64,000 nucleotides of DNA from Pomacea canaliculata. Lineage: Eukaryota > Mollusca > Gastropoda > Architaenioglossa > Ampullariidae. The stretch covers positions 26,046,927 to 26,110,926 of the forward strand of contig NC_037594.1 in assembly GCF_003073045.1 (NCBI RefSeq), given 5' to 3'. Of the stretch, positions 37,699 to 51,100 are shown piece by piece. The position numbers were made by a program, and so were the translations under genes. The notes below the pieces were generated by a model. That model made no database searches. It was not told where the DNA came from and worked only from the letters and a program-made list of their open reading frames with translations. How positions within the stretch are numbered: the stretch's first letter is position 1; each line of letters begins with the position of its first letter.

Positions 37699-39350
37699 CT
37701 AGTGCAGGGAGCTGGGCGGACAGATGGGAATACAACTCTGGTCGGCGAACTCGCTGCTGAGGTGACTCTCATGCCCACGGTACTCGGGGATGTTGTAGGA
37801 GCGCAGAAGCCTTTCCAGCAGCTCTCCTCTTGTCTGAAAATTAATAACAGAAAAATTTAGAGTAGAATGGGTGTACTTGATTTTTCCAGATAAAGACATT
37901 TTGTCGACTGTGCAAACCGGACTTGAATATGATAAAATTATTTCATTAGCAAGCTCATCATTGAAATAGAAGAAAGAAGAGTATTGTCGAAATGACAGCG
38001 TCATAATAAACAGAGCCATGTGAGAACCACAGGAGTGGATGAGGAGATGATAAAATATGTTAACAATAAACAATAAAAAAAAAACAATAAACATTGAGTC
38101 TGGGACGAACGAAAGTTCATTGCAAAGACTGGATACCGTCATCAATATCTACAAAATACACAGCCAATGTCCTTCAATAAAACCAGATATTCTAAATTAT
38201 TATCCATGTGATTGACATGGGATTATGTACTATATTATCTTAACCATAAAAAGTACAAGGCATTGGTATAAATTTTCCCGACAGGGAGTAAAACATTATC
38301 GATCCTATCTACAAACCAATGTAAGATAATACATTATACATGCAACCCACTGAGTGTTATAATACATTATTCATACCGTCTGCAGAACAGTAGAAGGAGC
38401 TAACTTTGAAGGTCTAGTGAGCATATCTACAGCATATCTAAAGGCATCCCTGAGACCCTAAAGGAGACACACTCCTGACAGTGGCGTACCTCAGAGGCAG
38501 ATGACTGGTCAGGCACGGCGTGGGGCAGGTCCTTTGCCAGTCGCAGAAGCTTGTCGGGTTCCTCGTCGAGACCAGCATCTGGGTGCATTAGGGGGCTGAG
38601 AGAAAGAGAAAGAAGTGTTCAACATCTACACTGCCAGTCTACAATGAGCTTATACATCTCACTACTGTATACATCTCGGAAGTTGTTTATCATTGATATT
38701 CATGCACTCCTCTCCCCCTTGTGTGTGTGTGGTTTTTTTTTCTAACATTTTCTTCTAACTTCATGTTCGCGAAAAGATTTGCTTCAGTGGAGTGTACATG
38801 TCGCGACGTTTTTCTAAATATGATCTACTTACATGTAAATTAGTTGATAGCATTTGATATGCATTGTGTTAATAATTCAGCCTACTTTATAACTATACAA
38901 AAGTACTTTATTTTTATTCTTCCTTTGCATCCCCCAAGAGAATGTCTGCATCTACCCCGGCATATTCCCCTTACCAAAAATCAATGCGAAAAAGATTAGA
39001 CATCTAAACTCAATCTGTGAAAATAATGATGTCGTTGTGCAGCAAGTATTCCGAGGGCATTACTCATTACTCCTCATCTTGAAGGTTTAGCACATTTGTC
39101 AGAGGTTGTCAAGCAATTGTCAAACATGTAGCGGGTTGTTTATGATGCGAAACAATTGACAAGTCCGCCTCATATGAGATAAATGCACGAGACGGGTGCG
39201 CCGCACACCATCCGACAAATGTATGTTAAGGCAAATACAGGGACAAACTCACTTGAAGTCGATGCTGCGCGCGCTGACGATGCAGGAGACAGCCGAGACG
39301 ACGGTGAAGAAGAGAAGCAGAAGCCTACAGGCCGATGACTGAGCCATCAT
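37699..39350 (-). CDS. Secreted peptide / prohormone-like precursor, 112 aa
   Basis: Three exons: 39350-39253, 38595-38490, 37833-37699 (TAG), with phases 2/2 and 0/0. A cttttttcag acceptor ends one base before the ATG, so a 5'UTR intron exists. Residues 1-28 are a clear signal peptide (MMAQSSACRLLLLFFTVVSA then SCIVSA). The mature part is acidic then amphipathic: SIDFNPLMHPDAGLDEEPDK, a helix around GELLERLLRSYNIPEYRG, and a C-terminal CIPIC pair (Cys102 and Cys106). No KR/RR/KK site is present, so classical dibasic processing is not expected; single Arg sites are possible. I do not recognise the family. Size, signal peptide and one Cys pair suggest a neuropeptide or small secreted factor (inference). 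Upstream flank 39700-40500 is GC-richer than its surroundings. Confidence 0.75.
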
Positions 39351-39460
39351 TCTGAAAAAAGAATGTACGCTTATATGAGGTCGAGATGGTGGCAACGACA
39401 GTCGTGGTAAAAAACGACGACGAAAAATAATAACAGATAATGCTTACAATACCGCGTTAT

Positions 39461-39461
39461 C

Positions 39462-39520
<59 letters not shown>

Positions 39521-39534
39521 CCAACCAACCAACC
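39461..39534. repeat. (CAA)n microsatellite followed by (CCAA)n
   Basis: About twenty perfect CAA units are followed by four CCAA units. It lies just upstream of the peptide gene's coding start, probably in its 5' intron. Confidence 0.95.
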
Positions 39535-39539
39535 AAAAA

Positions 39540-40500
39540 CTGTAATATCAAATGGACATTTTTAATGATGTTCCGTTTACATCGGTAGATGTCTTAACTG
39601 GTGACAACATATAAGAAGGTAAGTAACTATCAGCTTATCCTACTTTATCCTACCGCAGCAGTTCCTTCCCGATTCTTGAGAAAAAAAAAATCAAATTAAC
39701 GACAGTTGTTCAGTTGTTGGTCGGTCAGACAGAAGTTGGCAGTTGTTTGCCGCCAGACCCGGAGGTACCGCGAGTAAATGTGGACGATGCCTGGCTGAGG
39801 ACAAAGCGAGGACTGGTCAGGCAGGCAACTAGCGCCTCCTCCCCAAGGGCGGACAAGGCATCATGTTTTGACTTCATCAACCGCTCACATCTCGGGCTCA
39901 TTCATTAGCATACACCTTTTGGCCAGGCAGCCAATCAAAAGAGAGGCTCGCTGGGGGAGGTGACCAATGCACGTGCGAACTACAGTTACGCCCAGTGAGG
40001 ACGGCCAGACGACGTGATTTGGGCGAAAATATGGTGAACCTGTCCATACTCCACAAGATTTGGTACCCACCGGGCTTACTGAACAGACGTCCCGCTTTAG
40101 GCTCATCGGGCGGGACGCCCACTGTCCCGCTTTCTGGCAAGTCCATGAAATGTCCCGGTTGTCTTTAAAAATCTCAACACCGTTCGCTGATTCGCATCCG
40201 GCAAAGTCAGAGGAAAGGCCCCCCACAGCACCCCGGCCCCCACTTTTTTCGGCGTTCTTTGACGGTGACGACACCATCATCATCATCATCGGCACGTGTC
40301 ACCTTAGGCAGTGCCGGACGTGATCGACCGATCGTCTCATCCCAAGCCGCTCGGCGTATTCTTGTTTCCCTTCTGTTTCCTTCGTCTTATATATACTTCG
40401 ATCGATCTCCGTCTCAATCAACGTATTTATCTTTCCGCCCGTCCACCCTGCGTCCTCATCACCCTGTCGGTGTAGCGGGACTCGACGTTGAAGCAAGGTA
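39540..40500. other. GC-richer upstream region of the peptide gene
   Basis: No coding sequence is supported. Open frames on both strands overlap and lack homology-like features. The base composition is closer to 50% GC than the flanks, and a TATATATA occurs near 40389. This could include the promoter and first noncoding exon of the minus-strand peptide gene, but nothing proves it. Confidence 0.3.
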
Positions 40501-40759
40501 TGCTCATGCGTAGAAACTATGGATCCGCGTGCCCAAGTAAACCCTTCCTCTCGTCAGGCCTGCGGACAGTTTGTACTGAATGTGAGAGCGGGTGGGTTGA
40601 CAGGGCCGAAAAGGTAGGAGAGGATACTATGTTGATGGTGTTTGTGCTCCTGCCGTTAACTCGAGCATTGCCCTTTCGGATAAATAAAATACTATTTTAA
40701 CTGTATTTCTAAGTTATGTTAACTGTACATGAGTGTATGTTAACTGTGTGTAACTGTAT

Positions 40760-40860
40760 ATGTGAATGTGTGTTCAGCTCCATCTCGTCACACTTCATTG
40801 CCCCTTGTGAAGTGTATCGAGCTCGCCTCTTTGCTGGGAAATGCGCTATACAAATCTTCA
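40760..40860 (+). mobile_element. LINE-type 3' tail remnant
   Basis: The order is GTGAAGTGTATCGAGCTCGC, then GAAATGCGCTATACAAATC. This matches the tail style of other LINE ends in this window. Confidence 0.45.
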
Positions 40861-41472
40861 AGCTAGGAAGAATATTAAAAAAAATTATGACATTGAAGAT
40901 TATTTGATCGGTGACTACTATTTTGTCTAATAGCGTAAGCCAGGAAACGTTTTTTTGTCAGCCAACTTATAACTAATGGAAAATGTCAACAACAAATTTT
41001 GTTCAAGGCAGGTTATAAAGGTTTAATGAAAGAAAACAAACACAGGTTCAACGCTGGGTCATTCTTTTACTGTCCCAGTCAAAGTCAAGCCAGTGGTTTA
41101 CTGTACACTGGAAACATACCAAATGAAGCTTCATTACAGCTGAATATATAACACTTTGTACATTACATGGCCCTTTCATTATTTTATGTACACTAAGGAA
41201 GGGACCCCAAAACATGCAGCGTTGTATTGGTCATCATTCTGAACCACAAGCCAATAAATTGTTTCTCCATTCACTCAGTCCAGATTTATATCTGTTCAAT
41301 CCACTATTAACATGTCACAAATAACATTCAACCAAATCACCCAGTGGTGATGGTACAAACTAAGTAAAACTAAATTCCTATCCAGCCAAAAAAATGCACA
41401 AAATTCCTCTTTAAACTAAGGAAAGAAAAAAATTGTCAGAAAGATGTAAAGACATCAAAATAATGCATCAGG

Positions 41473-41541
41473 GAGTGGGAAATGGTGTTTTACACTGAGC
41501 CAGCTACTAAGGCTATATCACGGCAAGTCAGCCAGCCCTGT
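41473..41541 (-). mobile_element. 69-bp SINE-tail insertion with 15-bp target-site duplication
   Basis: AAATAATGCATCAGG occurs perfectly at 41458-41472 and 41542-41556. The 69 bp between, read on the minus strand, match the 3' part of the SINE at 62378-62576 (GATATAGCCTTAGTAGCTGG ... TAAAACACCA). It is therefore a severely 5'-truncated retroposed copy. Confidence 0.85.
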
Positions 41542-41849
41542 AAATAATGCATCAGGAGTTTGCAATAAATTAAACAAGTTTTCACTGTTGAATGCCCCAT
41601 TTACGGTAGAAATGATATATTTTCAGTGTTCAATCTCTGGAGTGTGCACAAGTATGTAGCTTCAGTGTTCTTAATCCTGAAATACAGCTTAATCAAAAAG
41701 ATATCCTGATGTTGTCTTCTTCTCACAGACAAGCAGTTTCTCCTCTTTCACTAAATTTACCCAACTTTTAACCGACAATGATATTTTAAATTGAACTAAG
41801 TAGTTAGAAGTCAAAGTCCCATGGCCTAGTGGCCTCGAATGCAAGTGGG

Positions 41850-42020
41850 TCAGTGTTTAGGGCCCAGCACAAAAAAGTGGAATCCATCCCCCCTCCCTTC
41901 TACCATCTTTACCTTCCCTGATATAATCAAACACTGCTATTAAACAGCCACAAGCTCAAGTAGGCCTTAAACCAAAAGCCTTCTCGATGGCTAAGCACAC
42001 TAACCACCAGGCTATGGAGA
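41850..42020 (-). mobile_element. tRNA-derived SINE, minus orientation
   Basis: The minus strand shows an A-box-like TAGCCTGGTGGTTAGTG, a B-box-like GGTTTAAGGCC about 40 nt later, a body, and a tail GGGCCCTAAACACTGACCC that resembles the tail of the 62378-62576 SINE. No target duplication was identified. Confidence 0.6.
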
Positions 42021-45000
42021 CTGGCCAGTCAAGTATACACTTCAGGCAAAGTTTAATGTGTGGTTTGGGTGGTGTCAGCACTGTTACACTCAGCAGTTTA
42101 GCATGTGCTGAGACTGAACTCATGCAGTCTGGTATGTTGCTGATTTGATAGTTAGGGAAAAACTCAACAGTACTTAGCACATTGATTTTTACATTCAATC
42201 ATTCAGGGAATGGTGCATGGCCAGTGAAAAGTCTGTCAGAAGATGTCAACCTGGTGCTATACATTGGAGTAAGGGAGGGGTTAGCGAAGGAAGGAAATTA
42301 AAAGACAATTTTATAATAAATTCTAAACGCTCTAAATTGCTTGAAATCTTCGCAAAGTCATAAGACCCTTCCTAATGCTCAATACATTAATGTTTTCTTC
42401 AAACTGCTTGTCAGTTTTAAGATCAAAGATGCTTAAATGAATTAAGTTGGTGCAAAACCATTTGTCTGGAAGGAAAGTTAAAGGGTAGTGGGGAAGAGGT
42501 TAGTTGAGATGGAGAAGGAAAAAGAAAAAGAGACAGAAAGCCAAAGTTTAATGTTTTCCCAACACTGAGATACTTTTTTATTTTTTTTTCTCAAAACAAA
42601 GTTCAGTCTCACTGTACATTTTACTGTACAAAAAAAAAAAGAATGGCAGTGAAAATTCATACACATCTTTTAAAATGCCAGCACCATATGTGGCAAAACT
42701 ACTTTTTTAAAATTAAGAGCCTAGCCACAAATCATTGATGACAACACAAAGCACAAAAAATACCAAGTTACCTGAGTGACAGAATGGGTCCTTGTCAAGA
42801 AATGAATACACTTTCCCTTGTCATAAAATTACATCTTTCCAATACCATGACATTACCAGCCATTATCAAATTCAGTGATGTTAAAAAGTATTTCAAGGGC
42901 AATAAATGAACTGGATTAATTTTTAAATGCCAAATACAATTGACAAAGTCCCCAGATTTCTCCCATCGGTCAAAAGATCATTACCATTTTAATAGGAAAG
43001 AAATGGATTAAAGCAATGTTTTCTTTTCGTAAAAATCAAGAAAAAGCTTTAACTCCTTCCTAATGGCACCAATGGTTTTAGTTTATTTTCAAACTGAAGA
43101 CCTTGAAAGCTGCTTTAAAGCAAATTAAATTGCTCATTTCTAAAGAATTTGCATGAGAAACCACTAGCTCTTTTGCAATGTTCAAGGATTCTTGTACGAT
43201 TATTTTTAAGTTAATTGAAGGCATCTATTGCTCATGCCACCTACATGAAATTATTGTCTTTGTGAGGGGAAATTAGTCATTTTAGCATCTAGTTCTTTAC
43301 CCATCAAATTTATGCAAATTACAAAAGCCATTCCAATCAAGTACAGGCAATCAGAATAGTAAAAAATGTCTTGAAGTAAATGGAACCTAAAGTGACCTGT
43401 TACAAGACTTGCTCAAGTGCAGTGCACATCAAACATGGAGATGTAGAATATAACAGGGCTTTAATTTTGTTTGGATGATCAAGAATCACATCGAATCAAA
43501 CTATGTTAATCATCCTTCAGATCATCTCTTGCTGCCATAAAATATGACATAATCTCAAAGTTTAGCCTTAGTTTTAAATATAAAAAAAATTAGTGGTAAA
43601 TCTTTTAACTAAGCTATAGCATCCACTAATTGATCAAAAATAAAAAATTTTAAAAAAGTTATCATACACAGTTCATACAAGACTGTGTTGATGTGACTGA
43701 ACCTGGTATATGTTGCAATATTGCACAGAAGATTCATTAAGCTGTCTCTTCATATGGGGGTCTTCTTCCCACCTTCCTGATAGTCAAGTGGTATGGTAGT
43801 CAAGGTGTACACCTTTTGACCATTGGTTATGCTAAAAAAACAAAATGTTGAAAACACTTCAAACTGTCTTCACTCAGGCAAAAAAATTTACAAAGGACTT
43901 ACAGTGCATATACTTTTGCTTACTATAATTTATTTTCGTATTGCACATTTCAGTTAGCTGGCTGAATTGTGGATTTTATATTTTCATTTTGTGCAAAAAA
44001 ACTTTTTGCAGTATTAAAATTGTGTTTAATAGAACAGCTGCTGAAGAAGAGTGAGGAAGCGGAAAAAAATTTCCTGATTAATTTTTGTCATTGGAATTAT
44101 GCTTATGCAGTTATCCAAGTCCTATTTATATAGCTTCAACAAGTTTTTTTGAAAGTTCTTTTGGAAAAAAAAAGCTGACAGTTACCAAAGATATGAAGAT
44201 AGGCCTTTACAGATATAGCAAATTGAGGCTTGTAGATGAAAGTTACTCTCCAGAACCGATAATGATGCAGTGGCAAGTGCTCGAAACTGCATTCTAAAGG
44301 CACACATTAGGATGATGATAAATAAATCAATACTGGCTCTTTCTTTTCAGTAATCCTAAATGTTTTATAAAAAAAAAATCCAAGCAAATAGTGAGCCATG
44401 ACAGAAATCCGGCACAACCTATGGTTCCATACTAACAACATACAGATGGCCTAAAGAAGAAAAGTTTTGGGTTTTTTTTAGTCCCAAGAAGGCCATCATT
44501 AGTGTATCATCCACAAGGATCAATGAAAAAAACTGGTGTGCAGGAGAGAAAGCAATGCTGCAAGTCTCTAAAGTCAACTGAAATCAATGCACAACTGAAG
44601 CGACTCCACAACAGTCACTGTGGGCGAACTTATGCTGGTTTAATCAGAGCTCACTCACTATCCACATGAAGTCATCATTCTTCATCTGTAACCCGTAGAA
44701 ATTATATATTTCTTTTCTCTTCCACCCCAAAAATAATTCAGGTTGTGACAGTTTTGCTGATGTTTTCTGGGATTTTTTATACAAAAGTAATTTTTGAAAT
44801 AATGAATAAATAGCCAAGCTCCTAGATCCAGAAAGACACTGCTGCCACAGGGATTATATAGATCTCTGAAAAGCATATATGTAGACAATCATGATTTCCC
44901 TTCTTAAAAATGTTCTCAGTGACAAACAGATGACAAAACTTCCATATGCACAAAGATGCTGCCACCAACACAACCACCAGCACCACAAGGATCGGTAGAT

Positions 45001-45156
45001 CTTGCAGAACTGGTTGCAGAAAAGTCAAACACATTCAGGATTCTCAAGCACACAATATACTGCAGTCATCACCGTACTGTAACACATTCTCCAAACAACT
45101 TCCAGGACACTTGGCCACATCTTCCTTGCACCCTAGCTACAGATGGGTGGCTGCTA

Positions 45157-48100
45157 TCAAAGTAGTCTCTTTTTCAAGATCTCATACACCATTCGTCTCC
45201 GAAAATAGGGCATGTCTTTCTGCAATAGTCAGTTAGTACTTCAAATCAGTTACAGATATATGATGTCAGCCATTTTATGGCAACATAGTGAAAAGGTTTT
45301 GAATTAAAGACGATGACTTGACTTAAAAAGGTGATCAAGTAAATTTACAATGAGACAGCAAATGGCAAAAAAAAAAAAAAAAAAACAAAAAAACAAAACT
45401 CATTGTGTTGCATAGATGTGCACTCTTTTCAACAATAAACCGTGGCATGGAAATGAGCATTAAATTCATAAATATGAATATATGAGAATAATTTACATAA
45501 ATTCATTTATATACAAGCAAAAAAGGATGAAATGACATTTTATTACATAAATCACTTCTTAGTAAAGTTGAATCTCTTCTGGGAACAGAAATAAGTTCAT
45601 TTGAAGATATCACTTTTCTTTGGATATCCTTATCTTTTAGAAAACAATGGTGACATGTATCAACAATTAATGTATACCTTCACAGCTTTGAAGACTTAAA
45701 ACAATAAGCCCCTAAATGAGTGAAAACTCTGATGGGAAAGGACTGAACGAAACAATTTGTTTATAAAGAGGTTCTTGGCAGGGAAAACACTTTTTCAAAA
45801 TTCAAGTGGTGAATTAAGGTAAGAACAGGCAATTTCTGTATATTCTGAATTCTAGAGGTCTAAAGATGTTTTTGCATCATTTCCAGTCTATTGATTTTTA
45901 AAAAAAAATGATTGATGCTTTGTTATGTGCCTGTATGAATGTCAGGGTTGTGTTGTCAGGTGACAGGTGCAAATCTGTACCAAAAAACCCCAAACAGACA
46001 ATAACAGTAGCTTACTGTTAAAGTGGTATTCTTTTAAACCAGAATTGCTGTTCTCTGACCCTTACCTGAGAGAAAGTGATTTTGGCACCTCGAGTGATGC
46101 ATTCAGCATACATACATGAGAACATGCCACAGTCACTTCCATTCATTTGCTGTGGAATGTCCTGTGAAAAATATAATCTCATTATACTCTCATGATACAT
46201 GCAAAGATACTAGTCACTTCCATTTATTTGTTCTACAATGTTCTGAACATAATATAATCTCTTTACACTCAATTTACATAAAGCAAAAAGTCCTCCTACA
46301 AGTCCTTTCATATAACAAAGCTGTAGTTAGCACTTATCTTTCTTAAGTTCAAACCAATGTTAGTAAAATAGTTTTTAAAATCTTCAGTCAATCAAGAGAG
46401 CCACAAGCAAACCTTTATGATTTCTGTCGTCCACTCAGAAAGGTCAAGCTCCACATTTCTCTTTTCCTTGCTCTCATCATATAAATATTGCCTGCAGCAA
46501 ATTAAGGCATAAACATTCAGATGTAGAATAATTATATTTACAAAAAACATTTTTTATGGTCAAAGCTATTTATCAGGTTAAAATAATGAAAGCATCTATG
46601 GCCCCACTACACCATAGCAATTCCTATTCTCAACACAGCTGCTTTTGCACACTCTTTTCCTATGAATGAATGTTGTGATTAGTAAACACCTCTCATCGAA
46701 CAGCATCTAGCACTAATAAGGAATAAAAGTACTTACCTAACAGCATTTAGGCACTGATCGTTGTTGCCCCCCATGGAGTCATAGTAGCAAATTTTTTTAT
46801 CTTTCATGAACACAACCTGGAAACAAAATGGTTGATGACACATGGCAGGCAATAATTTATAATCTAAAGTATTTTCAAAATTCATGCAAAGAACAAATTC
46901 CAATGTTACAAACATTCTTAAAGAGAAAATTTACATTTTTCTGGAAGAGAGAGCGGGCAGATTATTTATGTGTAATAATCTCTGTTTACAGCACTGGCAA
47001 AAGCCTATGGATCTATAACTTTCTTCATCTCATGATTAAAACTTGAGGATCATGCTTGTTCCAGTTAATGACTACAATGGATGTGTGACCTTTGCTTTTT
47101 GTTTGTTGATGCAAAAGCTGTCAATATTACAAAGTAAATGCCCTAGATGGAATGTGTTAAATTGGTTTAGGTTGTATATAATATTATATGATGTGTATAA
47201 GTTTTATACAACATAATATGCAAGATGTCATTCTGCAATCGACACAAATCTGGATTGCAAAGAACAGTGACTTAGACTTATTTGTCCAGTGAAAACCAGG
47301 ACTTTGAGCAGGTTTAAAGGAGGATCAAACCATGTAATTTTAAACTGTATGTATGTTCACTCCTCTTAAAAGAGGTCAAAATATGAAAACACTCACAACT
47401 ATCACTTACTAAATATAGTACAACACAACACACTATAAAAAAGACTGAATTTCTCACACCCAAGCTATATTTCCTGCCTCTTCTTCCAAAACTTACGACT
47501 GTAAACAATTACAGTCAATAATGTGTTCTTTGGTCATTTCTCTTGAGACGATGATTGAATCAGGCACTTACAGAAAAGGTGGTGATAACAGTCAATAACA
47601 AAAACTCAAGTCACCTAAAGCAGAAGCATTATTATGTCTGATACAGTCGTAGACAATAGATGCAAAACACGCACAGTGGAAAAAGGAGGACTGAGAGAAA
47701 AGGGTCGGGAATATTACTGAAGCTGCTTACACAGAGGCACCAGTGGACTCCCAGGTGGACTGGCATTATCAAGTAGTGATGAGAAAAAATGTCTATTCTG
47801 CGAGTCCATCTCTTGACAGCTGCATGACCACCACTTGTAAGCTTGGGGTAGAAGAAGGTGTTAAAGGCATACACCTTGGGGAAGCCTTGCTGCTGGCCTC
47901 GTTCCATTAACAGATTCATGTAGAAGTTAATGACCTAGTGAAAACAGTCAACAAAACAGTTCAGCATTTTACAGCCATATGGTAACTGTAAATTTTACAT
48001 CAGCAGCTGCTTCACACTCTTCACCTACAATCAGCACTTGTCACTACTTGAGCGACAGTGGCAATGATAATGACCAGGAGAAAATGAAAACAAATTTTAT

Positions 48101-51100
48101 AAGCACTTTTGAGAATATTCACAAACTTGCTCTTGTGCATACAAACATGAATTTTCATTGGTAAATCTTTCAAAGCTCTCAAGCAGCTACTACAGAAACA
48201 TACTTTACAAAATATTTAACTTCATCTCTGGAAAGCTGCTTGAAATTGATGGAACAGCATCTCACTGCCCAGAGATATTTTATGTGCTTTACATAGAGTA
48301 CATTTACTTACTTCATCATTAAGCCAATTAAGACCATGGAGTGTAGCGATATCAGATCGTCTGATTTGAAGACGGAATGCCTCCGAGAGAATCTGTGTTG
48401 GTGGGCCTCCATCAAAGGCTTTATTAATCACTCGTTCCATTTCTTCTGTAAGTTCTGAAATATTACAACTTGTAAGGCACAGGTCTTACAGGGAACTAAA
48501 TTTTGAGCTTTTCTGTTAATTAGATGCTGTTCCTCACATGCTAATGATTTGTTATGAAGGGTATAAACATTAAAATATTTTAACTAATTTTATACAGTTA
48601 AACAGACCATTATTAAATATGCAAATTTATCAAACATTTAATTTTTAGAATCTTGTTGGCATATACCTTTAATAACTTTGTTGATGATTTAGTCTATGTA
48701 TGATTTATGTAAAGTGCTATGAGCAAATCTTTGGAAAGGTGCTATATAAATCATTATTATTACAATCTTCCCCATAATATTAGCCCTTTTTCACAACCTT
48801 CCTTTTGCAATATCACGTTACTCTCAGCTCTTGTTCTTGTTAATTGGTTCCTCTTTATGTTTTCTGGATTTGATTTTATTCTTCGTTAGTACTGTTGTTT
48901 ATTCCTTTATAGTTCATATGTTATTTGTTTGTTTTCCTGTCCCTCGTATGCTACCCATGTTTCATTCTTGTTCTTAAGCACTAAAAGCATACTTCTTAGG
49001 AGTGTGAGTATGCACTTTATAAATTTTGCATTTATTATTATTATAACAGTTAAAGCATTTTTGGTTGGAGTCTTGTTTAAACATTATAAACTCTTCAGCA
49101 ACAAAAAAAGCTAATCAAGCACATCTGGTTCAAAGCATGTTACACCATATTGTCTCCTCGCTGATAAAAACCAAGGCAATAACTTGCCTGGTAACTTTGT
49201 TTCTTCCTCAAGTTTTGGCAAAGGTGTTTCTTCAATGACTTCTTGTTCCTCGTCAAAGAGGCGCATTTGTTCTCGTAGCTGGAAAAAACCCTTTAACTAT
49301 TAAGTAAATTCTATTAACAGTTTCAGCAAAAATGTCAAAGAACATCTTCAGCTCGTAGACAAGCGTACAACTGATACAGCACTCTAAAGACCTCTGTGAG
49401 ACTATGCTGACAATGCTTGCAACATCAACAGAGCTAACTTAAAGACCAACCTGAACAGTTTGCATTTTTTGCATAAATCGGTAGATATAGGTGATATAAA
49501 CCTACCCTAATTTCAGCTCTCGAAACCTATCCATTAATTATCCACTACGATTTGCACCTGCCATCATAAAGCGTTGTTAACAGTGTACTACGTCATGTTG
49601 GTACACCATTCACAACATTGCCTGCAGTCAACAGAAAGAACGAATAAAAATATATTAACTTGAAAGATCATGGTGGAAAATCATACCTTTTTGTCCAGAT
49701 TACCAAGTCTGCTTTCTCTCTGAAACAAATGTATATTATTACATTATTAATATTTTTTAAGAAATATTACAAGATGGTTGTTGAGTGTCATTCAAAGCAA
49801 CCACACCCTATGTTTCTTCATGCCTAATGGTGGAGACTATTGCTCGTTTTGACCTGGCACTTCAGAGCAATCATCTGTAAATTGTGTGAGCATTAATATC
49901 TATGTGTACTTTAAAATGTTAAAGCAATGGTCATTCCATCCAACATAACCCATTACCTAGGTCTCATGTATACTTTAACTCCTTTCTCTCATGAAAGCAA
50001 TATGCTTAATATCCATTCCTTCAATCCTCCTTCTCTCATAAAAGCAATAATCTGTTTATTACCCTTTCTTCGAGGAGTTTTTTCTTTGCTTCTGCTTCTT
50101 TGATTAGCCGTTTTCTTTCCCTTTCTGCTTCTTCATATTTACTACTCCTGTCAACAAAGTCAGCATTAAAACTTTAAAAAGTGTAACAGGGTTCACACAG
50201 GTCTGACTACACTGAAAATAAGGACATTATAAAAACCATTCAAGGATGTCTTCATAATGCGCAAACATAACTAACTACAGACCATCTGTCACTCAAATTT
50301 CATTAGATTTATAAAAAAAGAAGCTATAACCTGGGGTACTACTGTATTAGTCATTTTCTTATCAGGGCGGAAGAGATAAGTTTCAGCTCTAAGGTGCTTC
50401 TCATTCTTCCTGTGTCTTTGTGTTTTCAGGTGTGCTTTTGAACCAGCTTCAGTCATGGAAGCAATATTCAAGATACATTGCAAAATACACACAGTGCTTT
50501 GCTTTTTGTTGCCTTTTACTACAATATCCAGTCTTTGCAAACTTTTTCTTTTAACCATGTTAGAAACTGCAGATTTCAACTTTCCAGGCAAGATGACTTT
50601 GTTCACTTTCTTGCCAGTTGCACTGAAAAATGTTCTCAAGTTTTTTAGCTAAAATATAGCAAAAAATCTCAACCCTCTCAGCCCTCCAGCGGTCGGTGCG
50701 AGCTTTTGATCTCCCCTTCCGGTCAAAAGTGAGCCTCCCGAAACACTGGAGATCAATAGGCAGAACTTCAAAGAATTTTATAGCCCTAACTTCATGACAT
50801 TCCTGTTCTGGATGGTGAGACCAAACAGTTGCCGCTTGCGCTACTACGATTGTTGAAAGTGTCTTCCTGTAGTTCATCAATCTTACCGTCCAGTTTCTCC
50901 TGTTTTTTCACACACGCGGAACCAGTTACCTAAATAGTAACTCCCCTGGAACCACTCTTTTATGCAAGACGGTACAAATCTGGTCTTTAAAAACAGCAAT
51001 AAGTACGTCTCCTAGCTTCTAACTGTGACAAGTTTTTAAGGTCACTTGAATAATGTAAACACACTTTACACAAATAAGCACTAATACGCAGCTTCTTTTT

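Larger units (their letters stand above)
40870..45156 (-). other. Gene-free AT-rich DNA, probably including the SUMO protease 3'UTR
   Basis: No exon-like open frame was found on either strand over 4.3 kb. The part adjoining 45156 is downstream of the SENP stop codon and must contain its 3'UTR; how far it extends is unknown. Two SINE-type insertions (41473-41541, 41850-42020) lie within it. Poly(A)/poly(T) tracts are scattered through it. Confidence 0.5.

Noticed and set aside
39461..39534. Regular repeat that might suggest an array
   Set aside because: It is a simple (CAA)n/(CCAA)n microsatellite without spacers; there is no CRISPR in this eukaryotic window.
39714..40513. Open frames of 64-136 aa on both strands in GC-richer DNA
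   Set aside because: Long frames are expected by chance in GC-richer DNA; no motif or exon context was found.
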